Assembly (NCBI GenBank): GCA_016200135.1
Contig: JACQFI010000137.1
Coordinates: 1-64,000 of the forward strand
Source of the DNA: Planctomycetota bacterium
GTDB taxonomy: Bacteria > Planctomycetota > SZUA-567 > H5-PLA8
DNA length: 64,000 bases
Direction: 5' to 3'
Shown here: piece by piece, positions 26,943 to 35,226 of the stretch
How positions within the stretch are numbered: the first letter of the stretch is position 1
Layout: each line of letters starts with the position of its first letter
The notes under the pieces: model-generated
Told to the model about the DNA's origin: nothing
Databases searched by the model: none
What the model saw: only the letters and a program-made list of their open reading frames with translations
Position numbers and translations under genes: made by a program

Positions 26943-27647
26943 ATGGACGATCTCTGGCGCAAGATCGAACCGCCCCTGGACCCCGAGGCCGGCGTTTACC
27001 GGCATGAGATCCTCGAACGCGGCAAGTGGGTCTTTGCCTGCGCCGGCGCATGGGCGCTCCTGATCACCTTTATCTGGCGTCCGCTGAATGTCTTAGACCA
27101 GTCCTGGCATCTGCTCCCGTTCGCATTCTTAAGCGGAGCGGTCTTCGCCGCTCCGGAGTTCTGGCTGCGCAAGTCGCGGCCCTACGGCTTGGCCGCCGCC
27201 GCCGGGTGCGGTCTGGTACGGTTGACCGTTCAGGTGCTCTGGGTGGCTCTCGGACTTCAAACGCTCTACGGAATGGACCAAGTGCTGCTGGGCGCGGCGC
27301 TGGGTTTCGCGGCGGGCTTGGGCACACGCTACCCCATGGCCGCGCTGTGGGGCCTGGGCGCAGGCGCCGTGGGCGGACTGATCGGGAGCATCCCTGACGT
27401 CTGGCTCAACACGGGCTTCTCGAAGATGGGCTCGTTTATCAGCGACTCGGGGATTCCCTTCTGGCTTCTCTTCTTCCAGACCTTCTTCGTCGCCGTGGCG
27501 CGCTTCCTGCCCATCGCCGCGCTCTCCGGCTACGCAATCCACTGGGCCTACGAGTACCGGAATGTGATGGAAGAATCCCCCCGGCCCGCCACGTCGCCAT
27601 CCAACGGCGAGGCCGAAAAGAAGGCGTCCGTGCGGTCCCAAGGATAG
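26943..27647 (+). CDS. Multi-pass membrane protein of unknown function
   Basis: A 234-residue protein with about five or six hydrophobic helices, starting at WVFACAGAWALLITFIW and ending at FFVAVARFLPIAALSGYAI, and Gly/Ala-rich middle helices (LGFAAGLG…GLGAGAVGGLIG). The C-terminus is charged and probably cytoplasmic. ATG 26943 has GGGAAGGG close upstream; a GTG at 26841 would add a proline-rich extension. I do not recognise the family. Confidence 0.65.
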   Translation: MDDLWRKIEPPLDPEAGVYRHEILERGKWVFACAGAWALLITFIWRPLNVLDQSWHLLPFAFLSGAVFAAPEFWLRKSRPYGLAAAAGCGLVRLTVQVLWVALGLQTLYGMDQVLLGAALGFAAGLGTRYPMAALWGLGAGAVGGLIGSIPDVWLNTGFSKMGSFISDSGIPFWLLFFQTFFVAVARFLPIAALSGYAIHWAYEYRNVMEESPRPATSPSNGEAEKKASVRSQG

Positions 27648-27721
27648 CCCCCTTCCCGTTCCTTAAATAAGGATCGATATCGGAAGAACCGAAAAAGCAA
27701 ACTGAACAAGGAGCGTCTCTC

Positions 27722-28132
27722 ATGAACATGGAGCGGCCGAAGGAAATTACTCTATTCTTGCTGCGCGTCGTGGCCGGGCTGCTGTTCCTGCAGGCGGGCG
27801 GGATGAAGCTATTCGATTGGTTTGGCGGCGTGCCCGCCGAGTACGGCGGCCACCCGCCCATGCTGTCGCAGACGTGGATCGGTGGCGCGCTGGAGTTCTA
27901 CGGCGGCGCGGCGATTCTGCTCGGGCTCTTCACGCAGCCCGTGGCCTTCATCCTGTCGGGAGAGATGGCGGTGGCCTATTTCCAGTTCCACCAGCCGGGC
28001 GGCTTCTGGCCCATCCAGAACCACGGCGAGCCCGCCGTGCTGCTCTGCTTCATCTTCCTGTTCTTCGCCGCGCACGGTGCGGGAAACTGGAGCATCGACG
28101 GATTCCTACGGAAACGGAAACAGGTGAAATGA
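27722..28132 (+). CDS. DoxX family membrane protein
   Basis: A 136-residue four-helix protein with the DoxX pattern: LLRVVAGLLFLQAGGMKLFDWFGG at the N-terminus, GGALEFYGGAAILLGLFTQPVAF in the middle and a FIFLFFAAHGAGNWSID end. DoxX proteins are linked to quinol oxidases and redox homeostasis; the role here is unknown. AAGGAG lies 8-9 bases before the ATG. Confidence 0.85.
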   Translation: MNMERPKEITLFLLRVVAGLLFLQAGGMKLFDWFGGVPAEYGGHPPMLSQTWIGGALEFYGGAAILLGLFTQPVAFILSGEMAVAYFQFHQPGGFWPIQNHGEPAVLLCFIFLFFAAHGAGNWSIDGFLRKRKQVK

Positions 28133-28229
28133 AGGGTCGGGAGCAGCCCTAACTAACTGATTGACCATCCAAGAATAGGAATCTACTTTGTTCTCAGGGA
28201 AAGACTGCATGAATGCGGTCGCGTACATG

Positions 28230-28236
28230 TTAGGTA
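28230..28236 (+). other. Possible integron-type core site (GTTRRRY) before a cassette-like gene
   Basis: GTTAGGT, matching the GTTRRRY recombination core, ends 6 bases before the ATG of the low-GC gene. This is where a cassette inserted by an integron integrase would begin. The motif alone is short and could be chance. Confidence 0.35.
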
Positions 28237-28242
28237 CGAAAA

Positions 28243-28713
28243 ATGAATGCTGAGCGTGAGCGAGTTGCGAAGTTAATTAAGGACACATTCTCGGGGGTGA
28301 CATTAGGTTCAGGTGTTGGACTTTGGCAAGGGCAGGCGCTGGATGATTACGCAGACGAACGGACCATTTCGACGTCCAGATCACGTGATGAGAAAATGAA
28401 TTGGATGGCGATCTCTGCTGACGATTTAAACCGATGTCAAAGTAGCCTGAGCTTCTTCGATGCGGAAGGAATGCGTTTTCATCTTCCAGCGTTCCTTCTC
28501 GCTGAGCTCGAAGAAAAACTATGGAATGGAGTTACGTTCCACCTGACGTATTTGGACGACTACGGCAAGAGCAAGTTCACCGCCCTATCGGATGCTCAAC
28601 GCAGCACCATCCGGGAGTTCCTCTTACTTTTCAAAGATCATCCGGATTTTACGTTCGATCGACCGCAGATTGAAAGAGCTCTTGCAGAGTTTTGGATCGA
28701 AGGAGTAACCTAA
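28243..28713 (+). CDS. DUF6714-like protein of unknown function
   Basis: A 156-residue cytosolic protein resembling the DUF6714 family (VTLGSGVGLWQGQALDDY, LNRCQSSLSFFDAEGMRFHLPAFLLAELE). No catalytic motif is recognised. Base use is clearly lower in GC than every neighbour, which suggests recent acquisition. Its TAA stop lies inside ACCTAAC (RYYYAAC core) and is followed by an imperfect hairpin, as in integron gene cassettes. It sits between doxX and a convergent kinase gene whose stop lies in the same hairpin. Function is unknown. Confidence 0.7.
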   Translation: MNAERERVAKLIKDTFSGVTLGSGVGLWQGQALDDYADERTISTSRSRDEKMNWMAISADDLNRCQSSLSFFDAEGMRFHLPAFLLAELEEKLWNGVTFHLTYLDDYGKSKFTALSDAQRSTIREFLLLFKDHPDFTFDRPQIERALAEFWIEGVT

Positions 28714-28755
28714 CAAGGCGGTGCAGGCGACGGCGCGCTGCGCCGTCAGCTCACC
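28708..28755 (+). repeat. Truncated attC-like site / bidirectional hairpin
   Basis: ACCTAAC (28708-28714) is followed by AAGGC and an imperfect stem running from GGTG (28720) to CACC (28755), with a perfect GACGGCG / CGCCGTC core. This is the R''-plus-hairpin half of an attC. The closing GTTRRRY is missing because the right end is the coding end of the kinase gene. It may also act as a terminator for both convergent genes. Confidence 0.45.
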
Positions 28756-29810
28756 TTATCCCGGTCCACTTCCGGCCAGATTTCCATAATGTGCTTGGCG
28801 AGCTTCTCGTTCGTGGGGCCGTAGCCCTTCGAGTACATCTGCTTCTCCAGCGCGTCGCCGAACTCGAAGGCCGACTGCCAGCGCTTGGCGGTGTCGCGCT
28901 GCAGCGCGGTCATGGTGATCTCGACGAGGTCGTCCGGCAGGTTGGGCACGATCTTGCGCGGGTCCTTGATGCGGTATTTGTTCATCATCTCGAGCAGTTC
29001 CGCGCGCGACTTGGCGTTGTAGACGTGCGTGCCGGTGAGCAGCTCGTAGAGGATCAGCCCCAGCGAGAAGATGTCGCTGCGGGGATCCGTGGCCTGCGCG
29101 CCCACCTGTTCCGGCGACATGTACGGGAACTTGCCCATGATGACCTTCGTCTCGTCGGGCATGTTCATCGTCAGCGCTTTGGCGATGCCAAAATCGGTCA
29201 GCTTCACCGCGCCGCGGAAGTCGATCATGATGTTCGAGGGCGTCACGTCGCGGTGCACGATGCCCAGCAGGCGGCCGTCGCGGTCCTTCTTGGTGTGCGC
29301 GTAGTCGAGCCCGCGGCAGACGCGGCTGACGATGAAGGCGCTCATGTCGGTGGGCGGAAGCTGGCGGATCGAGAGGAACTTTTTGGAGTACTCGCCCAGC
29401 GTCTTGGCGTGCATGTACTCCATGACGATGAAGTAGCGGTTCTGGAAGACGCCCAGGTTATACACCTGCGCGATGTTGGTGTGGACCAAGTCCGCCGTGA
29501 GCTTGGCCTCGTCCACGAACATGCGGTTGGCTTTGGTGTCCTGCAGCCGGTCGGCCTTGATCAGCTTGACCACCACCGTCTTCGAAAAATCGGCCTCGCC
29601 GAGCTGTTCGGCCAGGTACACGCTGCCCATGCCGCCGTCGGCGATCTTGCGCATGATGCGGCAGCGCGTGGCCCATTCGAACTCGGGCTTGGGGCGCTCG
29701 CGTTCCTTCTGCTGCGCATCCATCGCGGCCTTCGCCTGCGCGGCGGAAGGCAGCTTCTGGAACGTGCCGAGGAACTCCTGCTCGTTCTTTGAAAGATCCG
29801 GCTGGCTCAT
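28746..29810 (-). CDS. Ser/Thr protein kinase (Hanks type)
   Basis: A 354-residue soluble kinase. Motifs in order are IADGGMGSVYLAEQ (glycine loop), VVVKLIKAD (ATP lysine), HRDVTPSNIMID (catalytic loop), LTDFGIAKA (DFG), and YMSPEQ (P+1 region). It should be active. There is no transmembrane segment or PASTA/TPR module, and only a 50-residue N-terminal extension. ATG 29810 is preferred to a start 84 bases upstream because the remainder is not protein-like. It is divergent from the second kinase gene, sharing a 246-base promoter gap. Confidence 0.88.
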   Translation of the reverse strand: MSQPDLSKNEQEFLGTFQKLPSAAQAKAAMDAQQKERERPKPEFEWATRCRIMRKIADGGMGSVYLAEQLGEADFSKTVVVKLIKADRLQDTKANRMFVDEAKLTADLVHTNIAQVYNLGVFQNRYFIVMEYMHAKTLGEYSKKFLSIRQLPPTDMSAFIVSRVCRGLDYAHTKKDRDGRLLGIVHRDVTPSNIMIDFRGAVKLTDFGIAKALTMNMPDETKVIMGKFPYMSPEQVGAQATDPRSDIFSLGLILYELLTGTHVYNAKSRAELLEMMNKYRIKDPRKIVPNLPDDLVEITMTALQRDTAKRWQSAFEFGDALEKQMYSKGYGPTNEKLAKHIMEIWPEVDRDKVS

Positions 29811-30056
29811 GGACGAGAATCCTGCGTGCTGGCTATCTGCTGCTATCCAACGCGCAGTCAGATTACCGGAGGCCAAGCGCCAGCGAAAGCCCAATCTTGA
29901 AACAGGTTATCCTTGGCTCGGCCTAGAGTTGGGTATCGTTTTCTGGCGGGAAATTGCGCTCCCTTGAACCTCCAGGCACACGTGCGTTCGCGCCGGGCAT
30001 TTTCATTTAATCGCAGTTGCGAGCCCCGTAGCTGCGCCTTTATAAATGAGGACAAT

Positions 30057-32966
30057 ATGGATACGAATAGAACAGAGCCCGAAATCTCGGGAAGAGACGC
30101 GAGCAACTCCACGATCGCCGGATTCACCGCTCCGGCCGCGGCCAAGGAGGCCAACGCTTCGGACGTCAACGCCGACCGGCTGCTCAACGGCGCGCCGCGC
30201 GTAACCCACGACGGCCGGGAAGTGCCCGCGCTCGGCGGCATTCCGCTGCTCAAAAAGATCGGCCAGGGCGGCATGGGCGCCGTGTACTACGGCTATCATC
30301 CGCGGCTGGCGCAGGAAGTCGCGGTGAAGGTCCTTCCTTTTCCGCTCATCGCCCAGGACCCCATCGCGGTGCAGCGCTTCTATCGCGAAGCGCAGATCGC
30401 CGCGAAAGTGAAGTCCCCGCATCTGGTCGGCGTGCTGGACGTGAACGAGGAGGCCGGGCTTTTCTATCTGGTGATGGAGTACGTCAACGGCGTCACGGCG
30501 GGCTCGTACCTCAGCAACAAGAAGTCCACCTCTGGCAAACCGCTGGATGAGACCGAGGCGCTGGATATCTGCATCGCTGCGGCGCAAGGTTTGGCCGCCG
30601 CGCACGCCGAAGGCATCATCCACCGCGACCTGAAGCCGGACAACATCCTCATCCCGAGTTCCAAGCAGGAGGCCGCGCTGCTCTTCGAGAACGCGAAGCT
30701 GGCCGACCTGGGCCTGGCGCGCACGGACGAGAGCGGCCAGTCGCTCACGAGTTCGTTCGCGGCGATGGGTTCGGTGGGCTACATGCCGCCCGAACAGGCG
30801 CTGGATGCGAAGAAAGTCCGCAAGCAAGGCGACGTCTTCAGCCTTGGCGCAACGCTCTACGCGCTGCTCTCCGGACGCGCGCCTTTCCAGGGTTCGTCCA
30901 CGACCGCGGTGCTGCTGGATACGCTCCAGAACAAGCACACGCCCATCCGGGACCTGCGCCCCGAGATCAGCGAGAATACCTCGCGCCTGCTCGACAAGTG
31001 CCTCAGCAAGGAACCCGAGAAGCGCTTCGAAGACGGCGACGCACTTCTGGAAGCACTGCGCGCCTGCCGCGCGCTGGTGGGCGTCGCGCCGAAACTTGCC
31101 GCGCCCCAGGCCGTCACGGTGGTGAAGTCGACACCCCCGACTCCCACCTTCCCGAACATGCCCGCGCCCCAGGCCGAGGCCTCGCTTGAGCTCGCCAAGT
31201 CCGAGCTCGCGCTGACGCCGCTGGGCGCGCAGGCGGAGGACTCGCTGGCGCTCGAACCGATCGTCGCGCATCCGGCGGGAGCGGCTCCCGCCGGATCTGT
31301 ACCAGCGGCTGGCCTGAAGAAGCCTGCCGCCAAACCTGCCGCTCGGGCGGGCGCAGCGACCGCCGCCCCGCGCAAAGCCGCCTCCGCCGAGAACGCTCCA
31401 CCTGAAACCGCGGAAGCCACGGCAGCCAAGAACCCGCTCAAGCTGTATGCCCTCGCAGGCGGCGGCGCGGCGGTGCTGCTGCTGCTCGTGCTTGCGGCGC
31501 TCTACATGAAGCGGCTCTCGAACGAGCATGACTTCATCGCCAAGCGCGACCGGCTGCTGGAGGACTCCAAAGGCGCGATAAAAGGTGGCAGCCCCGAAGT
31601 AGTGGCCGCCAGGAAGAGCCTGGAAGAATTCCTGCGCGACAACGCCGGGCAGAACGCGAACGCGCTGACGCTCGTGCGCGATCTTTCCAGCCAATTAGGG
31701 CAGCGCAAAGAAGAGTTGGACAAGCGCGCGCAAGCTTTCAGCGACTTACTTCAGAAGGCCGACCACGCCCAGCAGGCCAAGGTGCTCGATTGGCTGCGCC
31801 AAGCCCAGGAGGCCGGCAAGGCCGATGCTTCCAAGGGCTATCCGGATCTGAACGAGACCGTCGCGCCGACGGTGGCCGACCGCATCGAGAAGGCCGAGCA
31901 CGCCGCCAAGGCGGCGGCGGCGGCGGCCGAGGAAGCCAAGCAGGCCTACGACAAGCAGATGGCCGAGGCCAAGACCGCCCTCGCGGCCAACGAATTCGAC
32001 AAGGCCGAGGCGAACTACAAGCAAGCACTCGTCTATCACCCTGCCGACGCCGAGGCGCAGGCCGGTCTCGATAACCTGGGCGCCGCCCGGCGCAAGGCCG
32101 ACGACGAAGCCAAGATGGCCGCCGGCAGCGAGAAGCGCAAGGTCGTCATGGCCGCCCTCGAGAAGGCGCTCGAGGCGCAGCGCATCGAAGATTGGCCGGG
32201 CATCGAGAAGGCGCTCGCGCCCATCGAGAAAGAGTCCATCCCCGACGCGGCGCTGAACGAGAAGCGGAAGCAGCTCCTCGAGATCGCGCGCACGCAGCTC
32301 AAGGGCAACACCGAGGCCGACAAGCTGATCGAGGAAGGCGAGCAGTTGGTGCAAGCGAAGAAGTTCGACGAGGCGCTAAAAAGTTTTAAGGATGCCATCG
32401 CGCTGAAGCCCGAGGCGCGCCTCGACGAGCGCGTGAAGAAAGGCATGGCCGACGCGCAGGCCGGAACCACTGGGAAGACCGTCGCGCAGGCGAACCCGAA
32501 GGAGAATGCAGGTCCCGGCGGCAACGAGAAACCGCCGGCGCAAGGCGAGCGGCCGCCGCAAGGCCAGGGCGAACGTCCGCCGCAAGGTCAAGCCGGAGGC
32601 CAGGGCGAGAAACCGCCGGGCGGCAACGAGGGCGGGCCGCCGAACGTCAGCGATAAATTCAAGAAGGCGATGGCCGACGGCGACCGGCTGATGAAGGCCA
32701 AGAAGTACCAGGAGGCGATTACTCAGTACAACGTCTGCCTGAAGGAACGGCCCGGCGACCCGCGCGCAACCGAGTGCATCCGCATGGCCAACGAGGCCAT
32801 CAAGACGGGCGATGCAAGCGCGGTCAATCTGCCGCCAGGCGGTCCTCCTGATGGCGGAGGCGGCGGAGAAGGCGGCGGTCCGCCCCAAGGCGGGCCCGGC
32901 GGTGGTCAAGGCGGACCCGGCGGGCGGCCTCCGCCTCCCGGCGGCAAGCGGCCTCCCGGACGTTAA
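30057..32966 (+). CDS. Transmembrane Ser/Thr protein kinase with TPR-like and Gly/Pro-rich C-terminus
   Basis: A 969-residue kinase. The kinase domain (about 60-330) has IGQGGMGAVYYG, VAVKVLP, HRDLKPDNIL, LADLGLAR (DLG instead of DFG) and YMPPEQ. An Ala/Pro linker leads to one transmembrane helix (YALAGGGAAVLLLLVLAALYM, about 470-490). The remaining part is extracytoplasmic: coiled coil, two or three TPR-like repeats (LAANEFDKAEANYKQAL, KKFDEALKSFKDAIAL, KKYQEAITQYNVCL) and a Gly/Pro/Gln-rich tail. GAGG precedes ATG 30057. The sensor ligand is unknown; a peptidoglycan- or protein-binding role is only a guess. Confidence 0.88.
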   Translation: MDTNRTEPEISGRDASNSTIAGFTAPAAAKEANASDVNADRLLNGAPRVTHDGREVPALGGIPLLKKIGQGGMGAVYYGYHPRLAQEVAVKVLPFPLIAQDPIAVQRFYREAQIAAKVKSPHLVGVLDVNEEAGLFYLVMEYVNGVTAGSYLSNKKSTSGKPLDETEALDICIAAAQGLAAAHAEGIIHRDLKPDNILIPSSKQEAALLFENAKLADLGLARTDESGQSLTSSFAAMGSVGYMPPEQALDAKKVRKQGDVFSLGATLYALLSGRAPFQGSSTTAVLLDTLQNKHTPIRDLRPEISENTSRLLDKCLSKEPEKRFEDGDALLEALRACRALVGVAPKLAAPQAVTVVKSTPPTPTFPNMPAPQAEASLELAKSELALTPLGAQAEDSLALEPIVAHPAGAAPAGSVPAAGLKKPAAKPAARAGAATAAPRKAASAENAPPETAEATAAKNPLKLYALAGGGAAVLLLLVLAALYMKRLSNEHDFIAKRDRLLEDSKGAIKGGSPEVVAARKSLEEFLRDNAGQNANALTLVRDLSSQLGQRKEELDKRAQAFSDLLQKADHAQQAKVLDWLRQAQEAGKADASKGYPDLNETVAPTVADRIEKAEHAAKAAAAAAEEAKQAYDKQMAEAKTALAANEFDKAEANYKQALVYHPADAEAQAGLDNLGAARRKADDEAKMAAGSEKRKVVMAALEKALEAQRIEDWPGIEKALAPIEKESIPDAALNEKRKQLLEIARTQLKGNTEADKLIEEGEQLVQAKKFDEALKSFKDAIALKPEARLDERVKKGMADAQAGTTGKTVAQANPKENAGPGGNEKPPAQGERPPQGQGERPPQGQAGGQGEKPPGGNEGGPPNVSDKFKKAMADGDRLMKAKKYQEAITQYNVCLKERPGDPRATECIRMANEAIKTGDASAVNLPPGGPPDGGGGGEGGGPPQGGPGGGQGGPGGRPPPPGGKRPPGR

Positions 32967-32975
32967 CACGCACAT

Positions 32976-33896
32976 TCACGCCTTTACGGAGGATGCTCCG
33001 GCGTGCAGGAAGCTCTTCAGGTCCGCTTCGTTCGCGTGCGGTTCGCCGGGGCTGACGTTGTTCAGCTTCCCGTCTTTCATCCACGCTTCCAGGCGGTCCA
33101 CCTCCTCAAAGAGGTGATCGAAGGAATCGACCACGAAGAGCAGCGGCTGGTAATGATGGATCTCGAAGTACTGGTTGATCACCCATTCAAGCTGGAACGG
33201 GAAGCGCTGAACCTCGGGCGATTCCATGCAGTGCTCGATCTCGCCGCAGGAACTTAAGAGTCCGCTGCCGTACACGCATAGCCCGCCGCCGGAGCGCTTC
33301 ATCAGCCCGAACTCGATGGTGAACCAGAAGAACCGCGCCATGGCCTTCAAGATGCTCTCGACGCGCCGCACGCGCTCGTGCTCGTCCGGGATATCCGCGA
33401 CCATCTCCGCGGCGGTGTGCGCGACTTCGCCGAAGCGCACGAGCACATCCGCAAAAAGCTTGTCGGTGTGCATCGGCACGTGGCCGGCCACGTCGTGGAA
33501 GATGTCGGGCTCGGGGAGGTAATCGAGGTTTTTGCCGTCGCGGATCGTGATCGTGGTGGGGAACGCGCGATTGCGCAGGCAATCGAAGAAGAGGAACGCC
33601 GGCACGTAGCCGCTCACGGCCTTGGCCGAGAACCCGCTCAGCGGACAGAGGAACTTGTTGATGTCGTCGAGCTTGGGGACGGCGTTGGGGTCCATGGCCA
33701 GGTTGTTCACTCCTTCCATAAACTTGGGATTGGCGTACTTCTGCCACTTGGGCTTGATGCGCGCGAACAGGCGCCGCCAGGTGTCCTGGTTCTCTTCGCT
33801 GTAGAGCTCGTACGGCTGGCCGATGTAGATCTCGCCCTTGCCGCGGACTTCCTCGATAAACGGCGCTCGGTTGGTGGTGAGGCCCGGAGCGGTCAT
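32976..33896 (-). CDS. phhA: Phenylalanine 4-monooxygenase
   Basis: A 306-residue tetrahydropterin-dependent aromatic amino acid hydroxylase that converts Phe to Tyr. The iron site is intact: PDIFHDVAGHVPM supplies the two histidines (near residue 130) and FTIEFGL the glutamate. The length fits bacterial enzymes, with no ACT domain. ATG 33896 has AAGGAGG at ideal spacing; the longer frame translates a palindromic repeat. No pterin carbinolamine dehydratase gene is adjacent. It is the entry step to the homogentisate genes 2-7 kb away on the same strand. Trp or Tyr hydroxylase activity is possible but less likely. Confidence 0.9.
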   Translation of the reverse strand: MTAPGLTTNRAPFIEEVRGKGEIYIGQPYELYSEENQDTWRRLFARIKPKWQKYANPKFMEGVNNLAMDPNAVPKLDDINKFLCPLSGFSAKAVSGYVPAFLFFDCLRNRAFPTTITIRDGKNLDYLPEPDIFHDVAGHVPMHTDKLFADVLVRFGEVAHTAAEMVADIPDEHERVRRVESILKAMARFFWFTIEFGLMKRSGGGLCVYGSGLLSSCGEIEHCMESPEVQRFPFQLEWVINQYFEIHHYQPLLFVVDSFDHLFEEVDRLEAWMKDGKLNNVSPGEPHANEADLKSFLHAGASSVKA

Positions 33897-33918
33897 GGTT
33901 CGCCTCCTTACTTCATTT

Positions 33919-34005
33919 AACCACAGAGGGCACAGAGCACACAGAGAAAACAATTCCTATTACCGCTTCGGTCCGCTCTCCGTGGTCTCTGTGCCCTCTG
34001 TGGTT
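33919..34005. repeat. Perfect inverted repeat, CCACAGAGGGCACAGAG family
   Basis: Two perfect 19-base arms (33919-33937 and 33987-34005) surround a 49-base centre. It fills the gap between the flavin reductase stop and the phenylalanine hydroxylase ribosome binding site. It could attenuate read-through between them. Confidence 0.85.
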
Positions 34006-34010
34006 CATAT

Positions 34011-34628
34011 TCATCTCTTCCCGCCCGGCCGCGGCAACTCAAACAGCTCCGTCGTGCGCGAGTAGAACTCGCCGCCCATGCGGCCGATGGTGTCGAGCTT
34101 GCGCGGATCGGGCAGGCCGTCTTCGCCGAGGATGCTCTCGTCCACGTGCATCAGGACGATCCGTCCGATGACGAGGTTCGCGGCCAGCGGTCCTTCACCG
34201 ATGTGGACGATCTGGTGCAGAACACATTCGATCTGGACTTTGGCTTCCTTCACGCGCGGCGGCTTTACTTTTTCCGAAGGCAGCGGCGTGAGCCCGCACT
34301 TCTCGAACTCGCTGACCTCGTAGGGCAGCTCTTCCGAGCACGCGTTCATCGGCGCGGCCTGGTCGAACGAGACCACGTTGACGACGAACTCGGGGGTCTG
34401 CTCGATGTTGAGCACCGTGTCCTTCTTGCTGCCGTCGCGCCGGTTGACGGGGCTGAAGACGACGGTCGGCGGATTGGCCGCGACGCCGTTGAAGAAGCTG
34501 AACGGGGCGAGGTTCGTCACGCCGCGCGGGCTGACGGTGCTCACCCACGCGATCGGCCGCGGCGTGATCACGGAGATCATGAAGCGGTAGGTGTCGCGGA
34601 TGGGGAGTTTGGACGGATCGACGATCAA
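34011..34628 (-). CDS. Flavin reductase family protein (FMN-binding)
   Basis: A 205-residue protein of the flavin reductase-like, FMN-binding split-barrel family. It has the ISVITPRPIAWVST start, NLAPFSFFNGVAANPP and FVVNVVSF blocks. Members reduce flavin for partner oxygenases or bind flavin alone; the partner is unknown. The TTG start at 34628 is supported by GAGAGG about 8 bases upstream. It lies upstream of the phenylalanine hydroxylase gene but is separated from it by the inverted repeat. Confidence 0.85.
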   Translation of the reverse strand: MIVDPSKLPIRDTYRFMISVITPRPIAWVSTVSPRGVTNLAPFSFFNGVAANPPTVVFSPVNRRDGSKKDTVLNIEQTPEFVVNVVSFDQAAPMNACSEELPYEVSEFEKCGLTPLPSEKVKPPRVKEAKVQIECVLHQIVHIGEGPLAANLVIGRIVLMHVDESILGEDGLPDPRKLDTIGRMGGEFYSRTTELFELPRPGGKR

Positions 34629-34653
34629 GCGTTGGTCCTCTCTTCCGGCAGAT

Positions 34654-35064
34654 TCATTTCTGCCACATCACCGGCTGCAGCATCAGCAACATGACCGCGC
34701 CCAGCATCACTTCGGAGATCGCTCCGAACCACGCGAACGCGAACGTGTGCGCGATCCGCGTCCACCAGCCGCCGCTTGACTCCGTCGAGTTAAGCTGCGT
34801 CAGCATTCCGAAAAGCATGCCAAAGATTTGGCCCAGCCCCATCAGCACCGCAAGCTCGATCGTGGTCTCGGTGTCCAGCGTCTTCGAGGCCTTCACGCAG
34901 ACCGCGCTGCCAATCGAGAGGGCCAGCACCGCGCCGTAAAGGTCGCCCATCTGGAAGCTGAAGCTGCGCCCGTTCTCGAGCAGCCGGCTCCACTTGTGCG
35001 CGATCACCCCGATGGGCGCGATCACCAGGAAGACAAACCCAAGGATCGGAGCAAACGGCAGCAC
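34654..35064 (-). CDS. Small membrane protein of unknown function
   Basis: A 136-residue protein with four predicted helices (ILGFVFLVIAPIGVIAH, LYGAVLALSIGSAVCV, IELAVLMGLGQIFGMLFGML, and FAWFGAISEVMLGAVMLLML). No conserved motif is recognised. The GTG start at 35064 has GAAGGA 5 bases upstream. It is 25 bases before the flavin reductase gene and probably shares its transcript. Confidence 0.6.
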   Translation of the reverse strand: MLPFAPILGFVFLVIAPIGVIAHKWSRLLENGRSFSFQMGDLYGAVLALSIGSAVCVKASKTLDTETTIELAVLMGLGQIFGMLFGMLTQLNSTESSGGWWTRIAHTFAFAWFGAISEVMLGAVMLLMLQPVMWQK

Positions 35065-35100
35065 GCGTCCTTCCCCCTTTAACCAACCGATCGCATCTAT

Positions 35101-35193
35101 TCCCTCCCCCTTTGTGGGGGAGGGTTAGGGAGAGGGGTAAGCTCCGGGTCATCCACCCCCCACCCTGACCCTCCCCCGCAAGGGGGGAGGGGA
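35101..35193. repeat. Intergenic palindromic repeat, G/C-tract family, paired units
   Basis: Two facing units (about 35101-35139 and 35155-35193), each a C-tract/G-tract palindrome with AGGGTTAGGG or its inverse. It lies between the homogentisate dioxygenase stop and the membrane-protein gene. Confidence 0.85.
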
Positions 35194-35226
35194 AACAAAA
35201 TCGCGCGTTTGCCTCCAGGCATCAAA

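Noticed and set aside
31906..32360. Repetitive Ala/Glu/Lys coding stretch suspected as a DNA repeat
   Set aside because: It is the TPR/coiled-coil part of the kinase; the periodicity is at protein level and not a tandem DNA array. No CRISPR-like spaced repeats were seen in the window.
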